Assembly: GCA_003506435.1 (NCBI GenBank)
Contig: DOAQ01000037.1
Location: 62,001-126,000, forward strand
Reading direction: 5' to 3'
DNA: 64,000 nucleotides
DNA from: Prolixibacteraceae bacterium
Lineage (GTDB): Bacteria; Bacteroidota; Bacteroidia; Bacteroidales; Prolixibacteraceae
In this document: positions 9,790 through 19,533 of the stretch, in pieces
Position numbering within the stretch: the stretch's first letter is position 1
Layout: each line of letters begins with the position of its first letter
Made by a program: the position numbers and the translations under genes
Notes under the pieces: model-generated
What the model was told of the DNA's origin: nothing
Databases searched by the model: none
Seen by the model: only the letters and a program-made list of their open reading frames with translations

Positions 9790-10701
9790 TTACATTTGTA
9801 ATTTACCAATTAATTCACTGATTGAATGGAGTTTATGCCGATCTAAATATGATTCAATTCCGGAAATTGTCTTTTCAAAGATGTCCGGGTCTTTAAAAAT
9901 ACCCGTCCCTATTTGGACAGCAGAAGCGCCAGCCAGTATAAATTCAATGGCATCGGTGGCATTCATAATTCCCCCCATACCGATTATTGGTATTTTCACT
10001 GCATTGTGGACCTGCCAAACCATACGCAGCGCAATCGGTTTAACAGCCGGTCCGCTTAAACCTCCGGTCACTGTAGACAGAACAGGCTTTCTCTTTTCTG
10101 CATCAACTGCCATTCCCAGTAAGGTATTGATCAGCGATACAGAATCAGCTCCCTGTGCTTCACAAACTTTGGCAATCTCCGTAATGCTGGTAATGTTAGG
10201 CGAAAGCTTTACGATCAAAGTCTTATTATATACCTTGCGAACCGCTTTTACCACCGCTTCCGCAGCCGGACAACTCACTCCAAAAGCCATTCCACCCTCT
10301 TTCACGTTTGGACAACTGATATTCAGTTCAATAGCCGGAATCTTTTCCAGTTCATTGATTCGTTCCGTTACAGCAATGTATTCTTCAATAGTTGACCCGT
10401 TTACATTGACAATAAAATGAGTGTCAATATCTTTTATGCCAGGATAAATATTCCTGACAAAATTATCAACCCCTTTGTTTTGCAATCCAACGGCATTCAA
10501 CATTCCAGAGGGTGTTTCAGCCATCCTTGGATAAGAATTTCCTTCTCTCGGATTCAGCGTGGTTCCTTTCATCACCACTCCCCCAAGGCTTTCCAGATTC
10601 ACAAAATCCTGTATTTCCTTACCAAAACCACAGGTTCCGGAGGCCGTAAGTACAGGGTTTTTAAAAAGGATATCGTGTATTTTTATGCTTAGATCTGCCA
10701 T
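9790..10701 (-). CDS. pyrD: Dihydroorotate dehydrogenase B, catalytic subunit
   Basis: FMN-containing class 1B dihydroorotate dehydrogenase of pyrimidine biosynthesis (303 residues, TIM barrel). Visible features are the N-terminal NPVLTASGTCGFG, the catalytic-cysteine loop ELNISCPNVKEGG, the substrate-binding Asn/Lys (IVKLSPN), and the C-terminal phosphate-binding GMGGI and GASAVQIGTG. It overlaps the end of pyrK by 13 bases, the usual PyrK-PyrD arrangement: PyrK passes electrons from the FMN of PyrD to NAD+. Confidence 0.96.
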   Translation of the reverse strand: MADLSIKIHDILFKNPVLTASGTCGFGKEIQDFVNLESLGGVVMKGTTLNPREGNSYPRMAETPSGMLNAVGLQNKGVDNFVRNIYPGIKDIDTHFIVNVNGSTIEEYIAVTERINELEKIPAIELNISCPNVKEGGMAFGVSCPAAEAVVKAVRKVYNKTLIVKLSPNITSITEIAKVCEAQGADSVSLINTLLGMAVDAEKRKPVLSTVTGGLSGPAVKPIALRMVWQVHNAVKIPIIGMGGIMNATDAIEFILAGASAVQIGTGIFKDPDIFEKTISGIESYLDRHKLHSISELIGKLQM

Positions 10702-11468
10702 TTTAAATCATTTATATTGAATACCGGCCCTTCTGTACATACACATAAGTTCCCGTGCTTTGTGTCTTCCACACAGCACAGGCAAACACCAAAGCCACAG
10801 GCCATTGTATTTTCAAGTGAAACTTCACAGAATAGTTTTCTTTTGTAAGCCTCTTTTGCAACGGCTTTCATCATCGGATCGGGGCCACAGGTGTAGATTT
10901 TATCAAAGCTCTCAAGCTGGTGAGTAAACAACGGATGGTGGGTAACAAACCCCTTTTCTCCTTTCGAGCCGTCTTCAGTAGCATAATACAAGTTCGCCAG
11001 ACCTTCATATTCGCTTATATCCACATGATCGGTAGCAGATCTTGCTCCCAGTATCATGTGTACCTGTTCGGGCTTTAAACCGCATATTTTAGCCAAAAAT
11101 AACATCGGTGCAACTCCGCTCCCGCCACCAATCAGCAAAATTCTATCATTTGGAAGAGGTAATGTGAACGGTTTGCCCAGTGGAAATATTACACTGACCA
11201 GCTCTCCTGGTATATATTCTGTAAAAACTTTGGAACCGCGCCCCAAAATTTTTACAAGTAGTGAAATAGTCCGGTTTTCGTAGTCAACATCCATAATAGA
11301 AAAGGGACGCCGTAAAAATATTTCTGTGGCTTTTTTAATCTCCACATTGACAAACTGTCCCGGGAATATGTCACTTAAAGGAGTCTTAGATTGGAGTTTT
11401 AATAGAAAATTATCTTTATTAAGCTGCTTATTATCAATCAACAATAAGTCACTGACTGTTTTCCTCAT
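10689..11468 (-). CDS. pyrK: Dihydroorotate dehydrogenase B, electron-transfer subunit
   Basis: Iron-sulfur flavoprotein partner of PyrD, 259 residues from the ATG at 11468 (MRKTVSDLLL); the longer frame adds 25 unrelated residues. Motifs are the FAD-binding RRPFSI, the NAD-binding GGGSGVAPMLFLA and TCGPDPMMKA, and a C-terminal [2Fe-2S] cluster with the spaced cysteines ACGFGVCLCC and LCVC. It transfers electrons from dihydroorotate oxidation to NAD+. It is transcribed leftwards and translationally coupled to pyrD. Confidence 0.95.
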   Translation of the reverse strand: MRKTVSDLLLIDNKQLNKDNFLLKLQSKTPLSDIFPGQFVNVEIKKATEIFLRRPFSIMDVDYENRTISLLVKILGRGSKVFTEYIPGELVSVIFPLGKPFTLPLPNDRILLIGGGSGVAPMLFLAKICGLKPEQVHMILGARSATDHVDISEYEGLANLYYATEDGSKGEKGFVTHHPLFTHQLESFDKIYTCGPDPMMKAVAKEAYKRKLFCEVSLENTMACGFGVCLCCVEDTKHGNLCVCTEGPVFNINDLKWQI

Positions 11469-11610
11469 ATTCACTGATTTGAGGGCAAAGATAATTCGAT
11501 GCAGGATATTACGCAACAAAATAAACGCGGCAACCTGCTGCAAGCATCATTTATTTTGTCCACATTTCATAATCAACTACAAATAAATCAATTAATTAAA
11601 CCGTTAATAT

Positions 11611-12108
11611 TTATTTTGAAGGATGATATACCCGAAATGTTTGATCGGAATAAAATATCATTACACGCTCAATGGTTTTATCATCCAAATTCACATTTGT
11701 TTGTGCTGATATTTCTTTGTTCCGGATATGTAGCTGCATTTCTGGTTCCGGTGCAGAGATCGTTTCTGCTTTTTTCTCCGGAACTGAATAGACAACTGCA
11801 TCTTCTTCTTTTAGATTAGTCGTATTCTTCCCGGAAATAGGAATTTTTTCAGAGGTTTCAGAATAATTATCAAATAAACCGGGACTAAGAACGGGCTTTC
11901 CCTCCATCATTTCACCTTCTCCCATGAGTAGCCATTTGGCGTTTAGTTTGGGATATTTCTTCAGAAGCTTTTCAATAAAAGGAAAACTGGGATTGTTCCT
12001 TCCTTTTAGTACATGGGTCACATTTGATCTCTGAACACCGATATTATCAGCCAGCTCAGAGGATGAAAGCCCCTGCAATTCCATAAATCTTTTGATTCTT
12101 TCGTTCAT
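11611..12108 (-). CDS. XRE-type HTH transcriptional regulator
   Basis: A 165-residue protein with an N-terminal helix-turn-helix domain (residues 1-55: LSSSELADNIGVQRSNVTHVLKGRN) followed by the NAKWLLMGEGEMM motif characteristic of phage-repressor-like regulators. The C-terminal half is polar and low complexity and lacks the S24 catalytic Ser-Lys, so a self-cleaving repressor is unlikely. Repeated TTTGTGAAT sequences lie just upstream and could be its operators. The target genes are unknown. Confidence 0.8.
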   Translation of the reverse strand: MNERIKRFMELQGLSSSELADNIGVQRSNVTHVLKGRNNPSFPFIEKLLKKYPKLNAKWLLMGEGEMMEGKPVLSPGLFDNYSETSEKIPISGKNTTNLKEEDAVVYSVPEKKAETISAPEPEMQLHIRNKEISAQTNVNLDDKTIERVMIFYSDQTFRVYHPSK

Positions 12109-12940
12109 CTTTTGTGAATTTATACACTTTACAAAAGTACAAAGTATTATTCACATATCTGAAGTCATTTTGTAATTTCATGAATGTACATTTGTGAATA
12201 CCAATGAGCGGTTTATGAAATAAACCAATATAAATCGACTCTAATATCACTTTAATTAAATCTATTAATTGCATAGATATTAACGAATTATATATAAAAT
12301 TTAATGTCATTTAATCAGTTAAATTACATCTTTAAATTTCAATGTAAATTATAAATCGATATCAATGGCCTATATGTTTTGATTATCTGTGCTATATGAA
12401 CATTTTTTTGATGATAATTTATTCATATTATTGAGATTACATTTGTAATTTTTAAATGATGTATCCCGATATAATACTTTAAAGGAAGAAAAATGTTTTT
12501 TGTTGACTTTTGTGAATTATAAATTTTTTGTGTTGCTCCTCTCCTATTATTTACAAATTAGAATAGCTGAATCTTTTTGTCAATGCAACAAGAAATCATT
12601 GTATAAAAAATATAGAGCAGATTTTTATTTATAAATTATCAAGTCAGTGATAATTATTTCCCCTGTCCGAATGTCCAGGATAGAAAATGAAGAAAAGTAT
12701 TTTCAGATGAAAATTTTCGAGGCCGTTGTATAAGAAAAATCAAATATTAAATTCTCAGAGGCTTAAAATTTTGGTTTTTTGAGGATATTAAATTGGAATT
12801 CAAATAATTGCATCTATTTATTGTCGATTATTAAAAGCCTCCGGTTACATATCTGCTCATTAAAATCTATCTTTTAGCCTTGACTTTCTTGTTTTTGTAG
12901 TTCTCGGCCATTATCATCCCTGAACGATTCAGCCACTTGC
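12109..12940. other. Long AT-rich intergenic region with TTTGTGAAT repeats
   Basis: No convincing gene lies in these 830 bases. The regulator-proximal part contains TTTGTGAAT at 12111-12119 and 12191-12199, the inverse ATTCACA at 12149-12155, and a further TTTGTGAAT at 12509-12517. A TACTTTTG box on the minus strand just upstream of the HTH gene resembles a -7 element but lacks a TTG at the right distance. The rest is AT-rich without a clear hairpin, tRNA or ORF. Confidence 0.5.
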
Positions 12941-14218
12941 CTATTTTGCTCCGGCAATTACCATATACATATCTTCGGGCGATAAATACGTTTGAGCCAG
13001 CTTTTGTAATTCTTCTGCTGTAATCCGGTTTAAAACCTCTAAGTAATATTCATAAAAATCGTAGCCGAGCCCAAAATCATTAATCGCTTTAAAACTGGTT
13101 GCCAGTGCAAACGGACCATCAAAGTCACGGAGGAATTCGCCCAGCAGAAAACTTTTTACCGTTTCCAGTTCCTCTGCAGGCACTGGCTCATTCTGTAGAC
13201 GTTCCAGCTCCCTGTTTATTTCAATAATTGTTGCCTCGGTATATTCACTGCCCACTTCGGTTGAGATAACTAAGTAAGCCGCCTCTTTCAACGGAAAAAT
13301 ATAAGCTCCGATGCCATACGTGTACCCCTTTTCCTCCCGGATGTTCATCATCAGACGAGAACCGAAATAACCACCCAGCAAAGTCACCAACACAGATAAT
13401 GCCGGAAAGTCGGGATGTGATTTTCCGACACACGGCTTTCCGATCCGAATAGCAGATTGCAATGAATTGGGCTTAATCAGCTTGTGGTACTTTTCATGCG
13501 AAGGCACGACTGTAAAATTCCGTACTGGACCCGAAACAGCTCTCCAATCGTCGCCTCCAAAATACTTGTCTATTAACAAATGTACCTGGCGGTCAGCATT
13601 TCCGGCAACAATAACCCGGCAATTACCCGAATGATAGTACGTTTTGAAGAAGTGAACCAACTTTTCACTGGTAATTGCTTCAAAATCTTCAATGCGGTTA
13701 TTTATTGAATACGGATGTTTTTCGCCAAACAGCACCGTGGTGAATTTCTTCTGACAAAGAACTTTTACCTTTTCATTATCAAGTTTAAATTTCTGTTTGT
13801 GTTTTTCCAGCAGCACATTGAGTTCGTGTTGCGGAAAAGCTGGTCTTTTCAGAATTTCTTCTGTAACTGCAAGTATTTCAGGTAAGTATTTATTCAGACT
13901 GATAATGCTCACGGTTGCAAAATTCTGGTCGGCCCCAGCCTGTATATATGCCCCGTAATAATCAAATATCTCTGCTATTTCAGCAGAACTGTATCGTTCG
14001 CTGCCTTCCTGAAGCATGTAACTTGTAAAGCTGGCAATGAACTTTTCATCCTGTTGCCAGGCGCCTGCTTCAAAAATGAAATCAATTTTCACCACTTCCT
14101 GAGCCGGTGCATCGATATAATAAACCGGTAAATCATTGCCCAGCAATTCTTTTTCAGCTTGCAGGTAATCAATATGCCGGATTGGTTGAACGTTTGGCGC
14201 TATACTTCTGTTAATCAT
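12941..14218 (-). CDS. M16 family peptidase, non-catalytic partner
   Basis: A 425-residue M16 (pitrilysin/processing peptidase-like) protein. The start at 14218 overlaps the end of the upstream M16 gene by 8 bases; the longer frame is an artefact. It lacks HxxEH in its N-terminal domain (the equivalent position reads YMLQEGSER) but keeps the C-terminal Arg/Tyr pair (GSRLMMNIREEKGYTYG) that contacts substrate in the beta/alpha partner. This is the typical inactive half of a two-gene M16 heterodimer; the partner is the neighbouring gene. No signal peptide is visible. The physiological substrate is unknown. Confidence 0.9.
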   Translation of the reverse strand: MINRSIAPNVQPIRHIDYLQAEKELLGNDLPVYYIDAPAQEVVKIDFIFEAGAWQQDEKFIASFTSYMLQEGSERYSSAEIAEIFDYYGAYIQAGADQNFATVSIISLNKYLPEILAVTEEILKRPAFPQHELNVLLEKHKQKFKLDNEKVKVLCQKKFTTVLFGEKHPYSINNRIEDFEAITSEKLVHFFKTYYHSGNCRVIVAGNADRQVHLLIDKYFGGDDWRAVSGPVRNFTVVPSHEKYHKLIKPNSLQSAIRIGKPCVGKSHPDFPALSVLVTLLGGYFGSRLMMNIREEKGYTYGIGAYIFPLKEAAYLVISTEVGSEYTEATIIEINRELERLQNEPVPAEELETVKSFLLGEFLRDFDGPFALATSFKAINDFGLGYDFYEYYLEVLNRITAEELQKLAQTYLSPEDMYMVIAGAK

Positions 14219-15464
14219 GTTTTTGCTTTTTTGCCCTGTAATACAATACCGAACAATTCTCCGGAACAAAGATATGCGAAGCGACCATTTGAATATCGGT
14301 TGCCGATACAGCACGGTACCCGTCCATCTGGGTATTAATCAGCGCTGCATCTTTCAACACTTCCAGCGTTGCCAAATTTTGTGCCTTGTTCTGATAACTG
14401 ATCTCACTATATATCAGATTTGCTTCGAATTTATTTTTCACCTTTTCCAACTCGCGGGCATCCACCGGAGCCAACTTGATCAGTTCAATTTCATTTTCCA
14501 GCTCAGCCCTCGCCTCTTCCAGATCAATTCCTTCCGAAGGATTTCCTGAGAAAATAAAAAGCCCCGGGTCGTAATCACCGGAAATATAGGCATCAAGTGT
14601 GGTAAATATCTTTTTTTCCTGCACCAGCCGCTGGTACAAACGCGATGAGTTGCCGTTCGACAGTACATCCGAAATCATATCTGTTGCGTAATAATCAGGA
14701 TGCAGCCGGTCGGCCATGTGAAAAGCCATGTAAAGTGCATCGTTGGGAACATCGCGGTAGACTGTTTGCTCACGGTAAGCTGTCTGAGGCGGTTCAACGG
14801 GAATATTTTTAGGAGCAAGTTCACGCGCAGGAATCGTGCTAAACCACTTTTCAGCCAGTTTCATTACTTCAGCAGAAGTAATATCCCCGGTCACCACCAG
14901 TACTGCATTATTGGGCGCATAATGGTGATAAAAAAAGTCTTTTACATGACTAAGTGTGGCGTTTTCGATATGACTAATCTCCTGGCCAATGGTTGCCCAG
15001 CGGTACGGGTGCACCTGGTAAGCCATTCCACGAATCAGCGCCCACACATCGCCGTATGGTTGGTTCAGGTTTCGCTGTTTAAATTCCTCAATCACCACAT
15101 TTTTCTGCACATCAAGGCTTTTTTGCGAAAAAGCCAATTCCAGCATCCGGTCTGATTCGAGCCAGAAACCGGTTTCCATATTTACTTTCGGAACAGTTAA
15201 ATAATAGTTAGTCAGGTCGTTGGTGGTGTAGGCATTGTTATCACCTCCAGCCTTTTGCAGGGGTTCGTCGTAACTGGGGATGTGTTTCGATCCGCCGAAC
15301 ATCAGGTGTTCGAAGAGATGCGCAAAGCCCGTCCTTGCAGGGTCTTCGTCACGTGAACCGACCTTATAGCAAACATCAATGGCCACCATCGGGGTTGTTT
15401 TATCCTGATGGACGATCACGGTCAGTCCGTTGTCAAGTATATATTTTTCGAAATTGATCATCAA
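14211..15464 (-). CDS. M16 family zinc peptidase, catalytic subunit
   Basis: A 417-residue M16 zinc metallopeptidase with the inverted zinc motif HLFEHLMF (HxxEH, about residues 47-51) and the downstream Glu region ENAYTTNDLTNYY/VIEEFKQR. It should pair with the non-catalytic M16 protein encoded by the next gene, which overlaps it by 8 bases. Function is probably degradation or processing of oligopeptides in the cytoplasm; no export signal is seen. The glycosyltransferase gene ends 7 bases upstream, so the three genes may form one operon. Confidence 0.92.
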   Translation of the reverse strand: MMINFEKYILDNGLTVIVHQDKTTPMVAIDVCYKVGSRDEDPARTGFAHLFEHLMFGGSKHIPSYDEPLQKAGGDNNAYTTNDLTNYYLTVPKVNMETGFWLESDRMLELAFSQKSLDVQKNVVIEEFKQRNLNQPYGDVWALIRGMAYQVHPYRWATIGQEISHIENATLSHVKDFFYHHYAPNNAVLVVTGDITSAEVMKLAEKWFSTIPARELAPKNIPVEPPQTAYREQTVYRDVPNDALYMAFHMADRLHPDYYATDMISDVLSNGNSSRLYQRLVQEKKIFTTLDAYISGDYDPGLFIFSGNPSEGIDLEEARAELENEIELIKLAPVDARELEKVKNKFEANLIYSEISYQNKAQNLATLEVLKDAALINTQMDGYRAVSATDIQMVASHIFVPENCSVLYYRAKKQKHD

Positions 15465-15471
15465 CTATTAT

Positions 15472-16755
15472 TCAAATTATTTTTTCATACAGACAGACCA
15501 GTCTTTCAGCCTGCTTTTTTATATCAAAATACATCCGTACCCCCTCCTGTCCTTTTTGGCTCAGTTCGGCAAGTTTTTCTTTATCCAGAATAATGCTCCC
15601 CAGTGCTTCAGTAAGTTTTTCCGGCGTGTTGGGCATGTAAATAATGCCGCCCCCGCTCCTTCCTGTCACTTCCGGAAATGCTCCCAATGCAGGCTGCACC
15701 AAAGGAATTCCTGATGCCAGTACCTCCAGTTGGTAAAGTCCGAATGCTTCGCCTTGCAGTACCGGAACAGAAACGACTGATACAGTATCAAAAAAATTCT
15801 GTCGCTCTTCGCCTTCGAATTCTTCAACCCAACAAACCTGTTCGTCCAATCCGGCAGCGGTAATTTTATTTTTTTGTTCTTTAATGAATTTCAGGTCATC
15901 ACCGGTTTTACCTCCGGTAATTTTCAGTTTTACTTCAGAAAACAGCGAATCTCTTTTCAACAAAATAAATGCGTCGATCAGCACATGCAGACCGTTGCTG
16001 TGGCACATCCGCGACAAAAAACCGATGATCGGTTCTTTTTGCTGAATATCTTTTGGTTGATAATCATCAGGTTCGACACCAATATGAATGGTATGCAGCC
16101 GGTCTTCCGGGATGGTCATTTTTTTCCGGATTTCACCTGCATAAAAGTCGCTCACCGACACAAATGCATCCACATCTTTTCCGCATTCGCTCATCAATTG
16201 CCATACTTCTGTCCGGAAAGGTTCGTCCATCACGTCAACCCACACATCTTCGTCCTGTAACGAGCAAACTATCGGAACAGCAAGCTCCTGTTTGATGCGA
16301 TGAGCCAGCCCCAGCAACAAGGCATTCGACAGGTGTACCACGTCGGGACGGGCGTCGTCGCGCAACCAGGCCACCAGTTTCTCCAGTTCTTCTTTTTGAT
16401 TACCCTCCTCTCCCAGCAGCATCGATACAGTCATTTCTTCCAGTCCTTTGGCGCGGGTAGAACCGGCTTTTTGAGCCGCCACATGGAGCATTGGTTTCGA
16501 ATCGAGCATTTTTTCGACAAAGCCGGGCATGTGCCTGAAAACCGGAAACTGTTGCTTCAGGTACAGGTTGACGGCTCCATAGAAAACAGGAACCTCATTC
16601 AGATCGTGCGCATCGTCGAAGACGGGCAGATACAAAGGAACCTTGATCACTTCGTGTCCAAGATTACGCAATGCCTGCACATATTTGCTGTCGCGCAGAC
16701 AATTTCCGCAGTAAAAACTTCCTCCCGAACCGGGTATGATCTGTGCGATCTTCAT
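15472..16755 (-). CDS. Family 4 glycosyltransferase
   Basis: A GT-B-fold retaining glycosyltransferase of 427 residues. The N-terminal glycine-rich loop (IIPGSGGSFYCGNCLRDS) and the C-terminal donor site (GEAFGLYQLEVLASGIPLVQP, with the E-x7-E motif) are clear. It transfers a sugar from a nucleotide-sugar donor, probably in cell-surface glycan or glycolipid synthesis. There is no membrane segment. The Cys residues near the N-terminus (CGNC) are notable in this subfamily. Donor and acceptor cannot be inferred. Confidence 0.88.
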   Translation of the reverse strand: MKIAQIIPGSGGSFYCGNCLRDSKYVQALRNLGHEVIKVPLYLPVFDDAHDLNEVPVFYGAVNLYLKQQFPVFRHMPGFVEKMLDSKPMLHVAAQKAGSTRAKGLEEMTVSMLLGEEGNQKEELEKLVAWLRDDARPDVVHLSNALLLGLAHRIKQELAVPIVCSLQDEDVWVDVMDEPFRTEVWQLMSECGKDVDAFVSVSDFYAGEIRKKMTIPEDRLHTIHIGVEPDDYQPKDIQQKEPIIGFLSRMCHSNGLHVLIDAFILLKRDSLFSEVKLKITGGKTGDDLKFIKEQKNKITAAGLDEQVCWVEEFEGEERQNFFDTVSVVSVPVLQGEAFGLYQLEVLASGIPLVQPALGAFPEVTGRSGGGIIYMPNTPEKLTEALGSIILDKEKLAELSQKGQEGVRMYFDIKKQAERLVCLYEKII

Positions 16756-16880
16756 ATATCGATTTCCAATTTTCTTTTTGTAGAAGGCTCAAAAGTAGCG
16801 ATCATTTTTTACATGGATACGGAGAGCCTGTTAATAAATTTTAAAGGTCCGGGTAACTATTTTTCCTGCCGTTTATAATT

Positions 16881-16912
16881 TTGCCGGGGAAGAGCGATTT
16901 TTCTTATTTTTA
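16881..16912 (+). promoter_or_regulatory. Possible promoter for the membrane metallophosphoesterase
   Basis: TTG at 16881-16883 and TATTTTTA at 16905-16912 are separated by 21 bases, 36 bases before the ATG. The -7 box deviates from TAnnTTTG only at the last base. Spacing is at the upper end of the accepted range. Confidence 0.4.
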
Positions 16913-16948
16913 CGTCTGCAATCCATTGCATCCACGAATAATTATTGT

Positions 16949-18157
16949 ATGAGGGGTTTACCTGTTTCTGCTTTTGTTATCATCATGCTGGTATTCATCA
17001 GTATCGAAGTCATTTCATTTTCAGGCTTGTACCGTACATTTCCGAAACCGGCAAAAAGGCAAAAAACAGGATTCTCCATCTTGTTCTGGATCATTTCCCT
17101 GTACATTCTTTCTTCGTTCGTGTATACTTTTTCAAACCCTGAGAGGCTACGAAATACTACGGGGTACGATTACTTTAATTTTGTACTGGTTCTCACTTTT
17201 TTCAACCTGGTCCCCAAAATCGTACTGAGTTTATTTACCATTATCTCGGGGATAACATCGTTTTTTAGTAAACAGATCGCCCGAACCGTATTCAGTTCAG
17301 GCCTGATCATTGCCCTCGGCGTGATGCTGACCATGGCATATAGTGTTTTGGTTGATAAGAAGCAAGTACGGGTTGAAGAAGTTTCGCTGTCGTTTGATTT
17401 GTTGCCGGAGCAGTTGGATGGTTTCACCATTGTGCAACTGTCGGATATTCATTTGGGCAGCTTGAATGGCGACAAAACCATTATCCGAAAAACGCAAAAG
17501 ATTGTTGAAGAACGAAAGCCCGACCTGATCCTTTTTACCGGTGATATGGTAAATAATTTCAGCTATGAAACGGAAGGATATGTCGGCTTCTTCGGGGAAA
17601 TGAAAGCCTGTTACGGGAAACTGGCTATTACTGGAAATCACGATTACGGCGATTACTACCAGTGGAAATCTCCGGAAGAACAGGTTGAAAACCTCGCTGC
17701 AATCAGGGATTCGATCAGGAAAATGGGTTTTGATTTATTGCTGAACGAAAACCGCCGGCTTCAGGTAAAAGATACTGCCATCTATATTGTTGGCGTCGAA
17801 AATTGGGGACATGACCCGTTTCCGAAGTATGCCGACCTGAAAAAAGCAACAGCGGGAATCCCATCCGGCGCTTTTTCCGTGCTGATGAGCCACGACCCGG
17901 CCCACTGGGATGCGCAGGTGGTTCCGCAAACCGGAATACCCCTCACGCTGGCAGGACATACACACGGACTTCAGTTTGGATTCCGCATTGCCGGGATTGA
18001 ATTTAGCCCAATGTATTTCATTCAGAAGTACTGGGCTGGTCTGTACAGGAAAGATAATCAGCAACTGTATGTCAACCGGGGACTTGGCACCATTGGTTTT
18101 GCCGGAAGGGTCGAAATGAGGCCGGAAATCACCCTGATCACGCTTCATCGGAAATAA
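16949..18157 (+). CDS. Membrane-anchored metallophosphoesterase
   Basis: A 402-residue protein with about four N-terminal membrane segments (residues 1-135) and a calcineurin-like phosphoesterase domain (about 150-400). Metal-ligand motifs appear in order: LSDIHLGS (DxH), FTGDMVNN (GDxxxN), ITGNHDYGD (GNHD), MSHDP, and AGHTHGLQ (GHxH). The family (YkuE/YaeI-like) includes lipid A and UDP-diacylglucosamine-type phosphoesterases, but the substrate is not evident here. It is transcribed rightwards, divergent from the glycosyltransferase. Confidence 0.9.
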   Translation: MRGLPVSAFVIIMLVFISIEVISFSGLYRTFPKPAKRQKTGFSILFWIISLYILSSFVYTFSNPERLRNTTGYDYFNFVLVLTFFNLVPKIVLSLFTIISGITSFFSKQIARTVFSSGLIIALGVMLTMAYSVLVDKKQVRVEEVSLSFDLLPEQLDGFTIVQLSDIHLGSLNGDKTIIRKTQKIVEERKPDLILFTGDMVNNFSYETEGYVGFFGEMKACYGKLAITGNHDYGDYYQWKSPEEQVENLAAIRDSIRKMGFDLLLNENRRLQVKDTAIYIVGVENWGHDPFPKYADLKKATAGIPSGAFSVLMSHDPAHWDAQVVPQTGIPLTLAGHTHGLQFGFRIAGIEFSPMYFIQKYWAGLYRKDNQQLYVNRGLGTIGFAGRVEMRPEITLITLHRK

Positions 18158-18362
18158 GCACCTAAGTGCCTGATTTTCTGAGAGGCAAAGCTAAGAAGTG
18201 AAAAGTTTAGTTACAGATGACCTGAGTTCGATACAAGAATTTAGTTGTACTTCCTGGTTTTAACTGCCCCATCCCTTCCCCAATATGGAGCAATAAATTG
18301 CTTTTCATCAAACGATAATTATCACAATAAGATGGTATATTTGGTTATAAAAAAAGAAAAAC

Positions 18363-18962
18363 ATGATACGTTTCAAATCTGCAAATCCGAACCGCCTTCT
18401 GATCCGGGGCATTGTGTCCATGATTGTTGGCATCACTGTAATTGTTGTTCCTGATTTTTCGTTGAAAATGATGATGCAGTTCCTGGGAACTTTATTGCTG
18501 CTCGATGGCGTCATTGCGTTTTTAACCGACTATTTTACGCCCAAAGAGAAAAAAGTATATCAGATTGTACCCCGTGGCATTTCCAATCTGATTGTCGGCA
18601 TAATTTTAATCGTATTTCCAACTTTGCTGCTCAATGTATTTGTATTTGTCATCGGATTGTTACTGTTTATGGCCGGGGCTTCGCAATTGCTCAATCAGTT
18701 TGGAACAAAGGGCAAATTGAGTTTCTCATGGCTGATGCTGCTCATTTCGCTTGTTTCACTGATTGGTGGTATCGTGCTGCTGACCCGTCCGTTTGAAAGC
18801 GCACAGGCCATATTGATACTGTTTGGAGCAGTGATATTTGTTTACGGAACCGGAGAACTGGTATGGTCGTTCAAGATTCGCAAACTACAACAGCAACAGG
18901 TAGTTGACTCCCCCCGGGTGGTTGATGCTGAATACGAAGAAGTAGAAGAATTACATACCTGA
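18363..18962 (+). CDS. HdeD-like (DUF308) membrane protein
   Basis: A 199-residue integral membrane protein with six hydrophobic segments arranged as three pairs (VSMIVGITVIVVP..., LIVGIILIVFPTLLLN..., SLIGGIVLLTRP...). This is the triplicated two-helix repeat of the DUF308/HdeD family, linked to acid resistance in enterobacteria. The C-terminal tail is acidic and cytoplasmic. A TATATTTG box about 30 bases upstream resembles a -7 element, though no TTG is found at the right distance. Function in this organism is unknown. Confidence 0.85.
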   Translation: MIRFKSANPNRLLIRGIVSMIVGITVIVVPDFSLKMMMQFLGTLLLLDGVIAFLTDYFTPKEKKVYQIVPRGISNLIVGIILIVFPTLLLNVFVFVIGLLLFMAGASQLLNQFGTKGKLSFSWLMLLISLVSLIGGIVLLTRPFESAQAILILFGAVIFVYGTGELVWSFKIRKLQQQQVVDSPRVVDAEYEEVEELHT

Positions 18963-19020
18963 AATTTGGAATTTGAAACTTTTATTATTACTGAAAACTG
19001 CGACTGAACACTGAATATTC

Positions 19021-19524
19021 ATGAAGCGAATAGGACTACTTTCTGATACACACGGGACGCTGAGCAACCGCTTGTTCCGGTTCTTCGAAAACGTGGATGA
19101 AATATGGCATGCAGGCGATATTGGCGACGTGCAAACAGCCGACCGGCTTTCTGCTTTCAAACCGTTGCGGGCCGTGTACGGCAATATCGACGATCATATT
19201 TTGCGGCGCATGTTTCCCGAAACCCTGCGTTTTCAGTGTGAAAATGTAGATGTGCTTATGACCCATATTGGTGGCTACCCCGGGCATTACGAACGACATA
19301 TTTATCCTGAACTGGTTGGAAATACGCCACAATTATTCATCGCCGGACATTCCCATATCCTGAAAGTGATTTTTGATAAAAAACTGAATTTTCTGCATAT
19401 AAACCCCGGAGCTGCCGGAAACTTTGGCTTTCAAAATGTTTGCACAGCCCTTCGTTTTAAAATTGACGGAAAAGAGATAAAAGATTTGGAAATTTGGGAA
19501 ATGAAAAGAAATAATGTTCTGTAA
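19021..19524 (+). CDS. YfcE/MJ0936-family metallophosphodiesterase
   Basis: A compact 167-residue phosphodiesterase with the metal ligands SDTHG, HAGDIGD, YGNIDD, THIGGYPG and GHSH, and a closing INPGAAGNFG typical of the YfcE/MJ0936 family. These cytoplasmic enzymes hydrolyse phosphodiesters such as bis-pNPP with Mn2+; the physiological substrate is unsettled. It lies between the DUF308 and DUF1284-like genes on the same strand, with short gaps. Confidence 0.92.
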   Translation: MKRIGLLSDTHGTLSNRLFRFFENVDEIWHAGDIGDVQTADRLSAFKPLRAVYGNIDDHILRRMFPETLRFQCENVDVLMTHIGGYPGHYERHIYPELVGNTPQLFIAGHSHILKVIFDKKLNFLHINPGAAGNFGFQNVCTALRFKIDGKEIKDLEIWEMKRNNVL

Positions 19525-19533
19525 TATAAACTT

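Noticed and set aside
12056..12310. An 84-codon frame upstream of the HTH regulator
   Set aside because: AT-rich composition, overlaps the regulator's start and its putative operators, no family resemblance.
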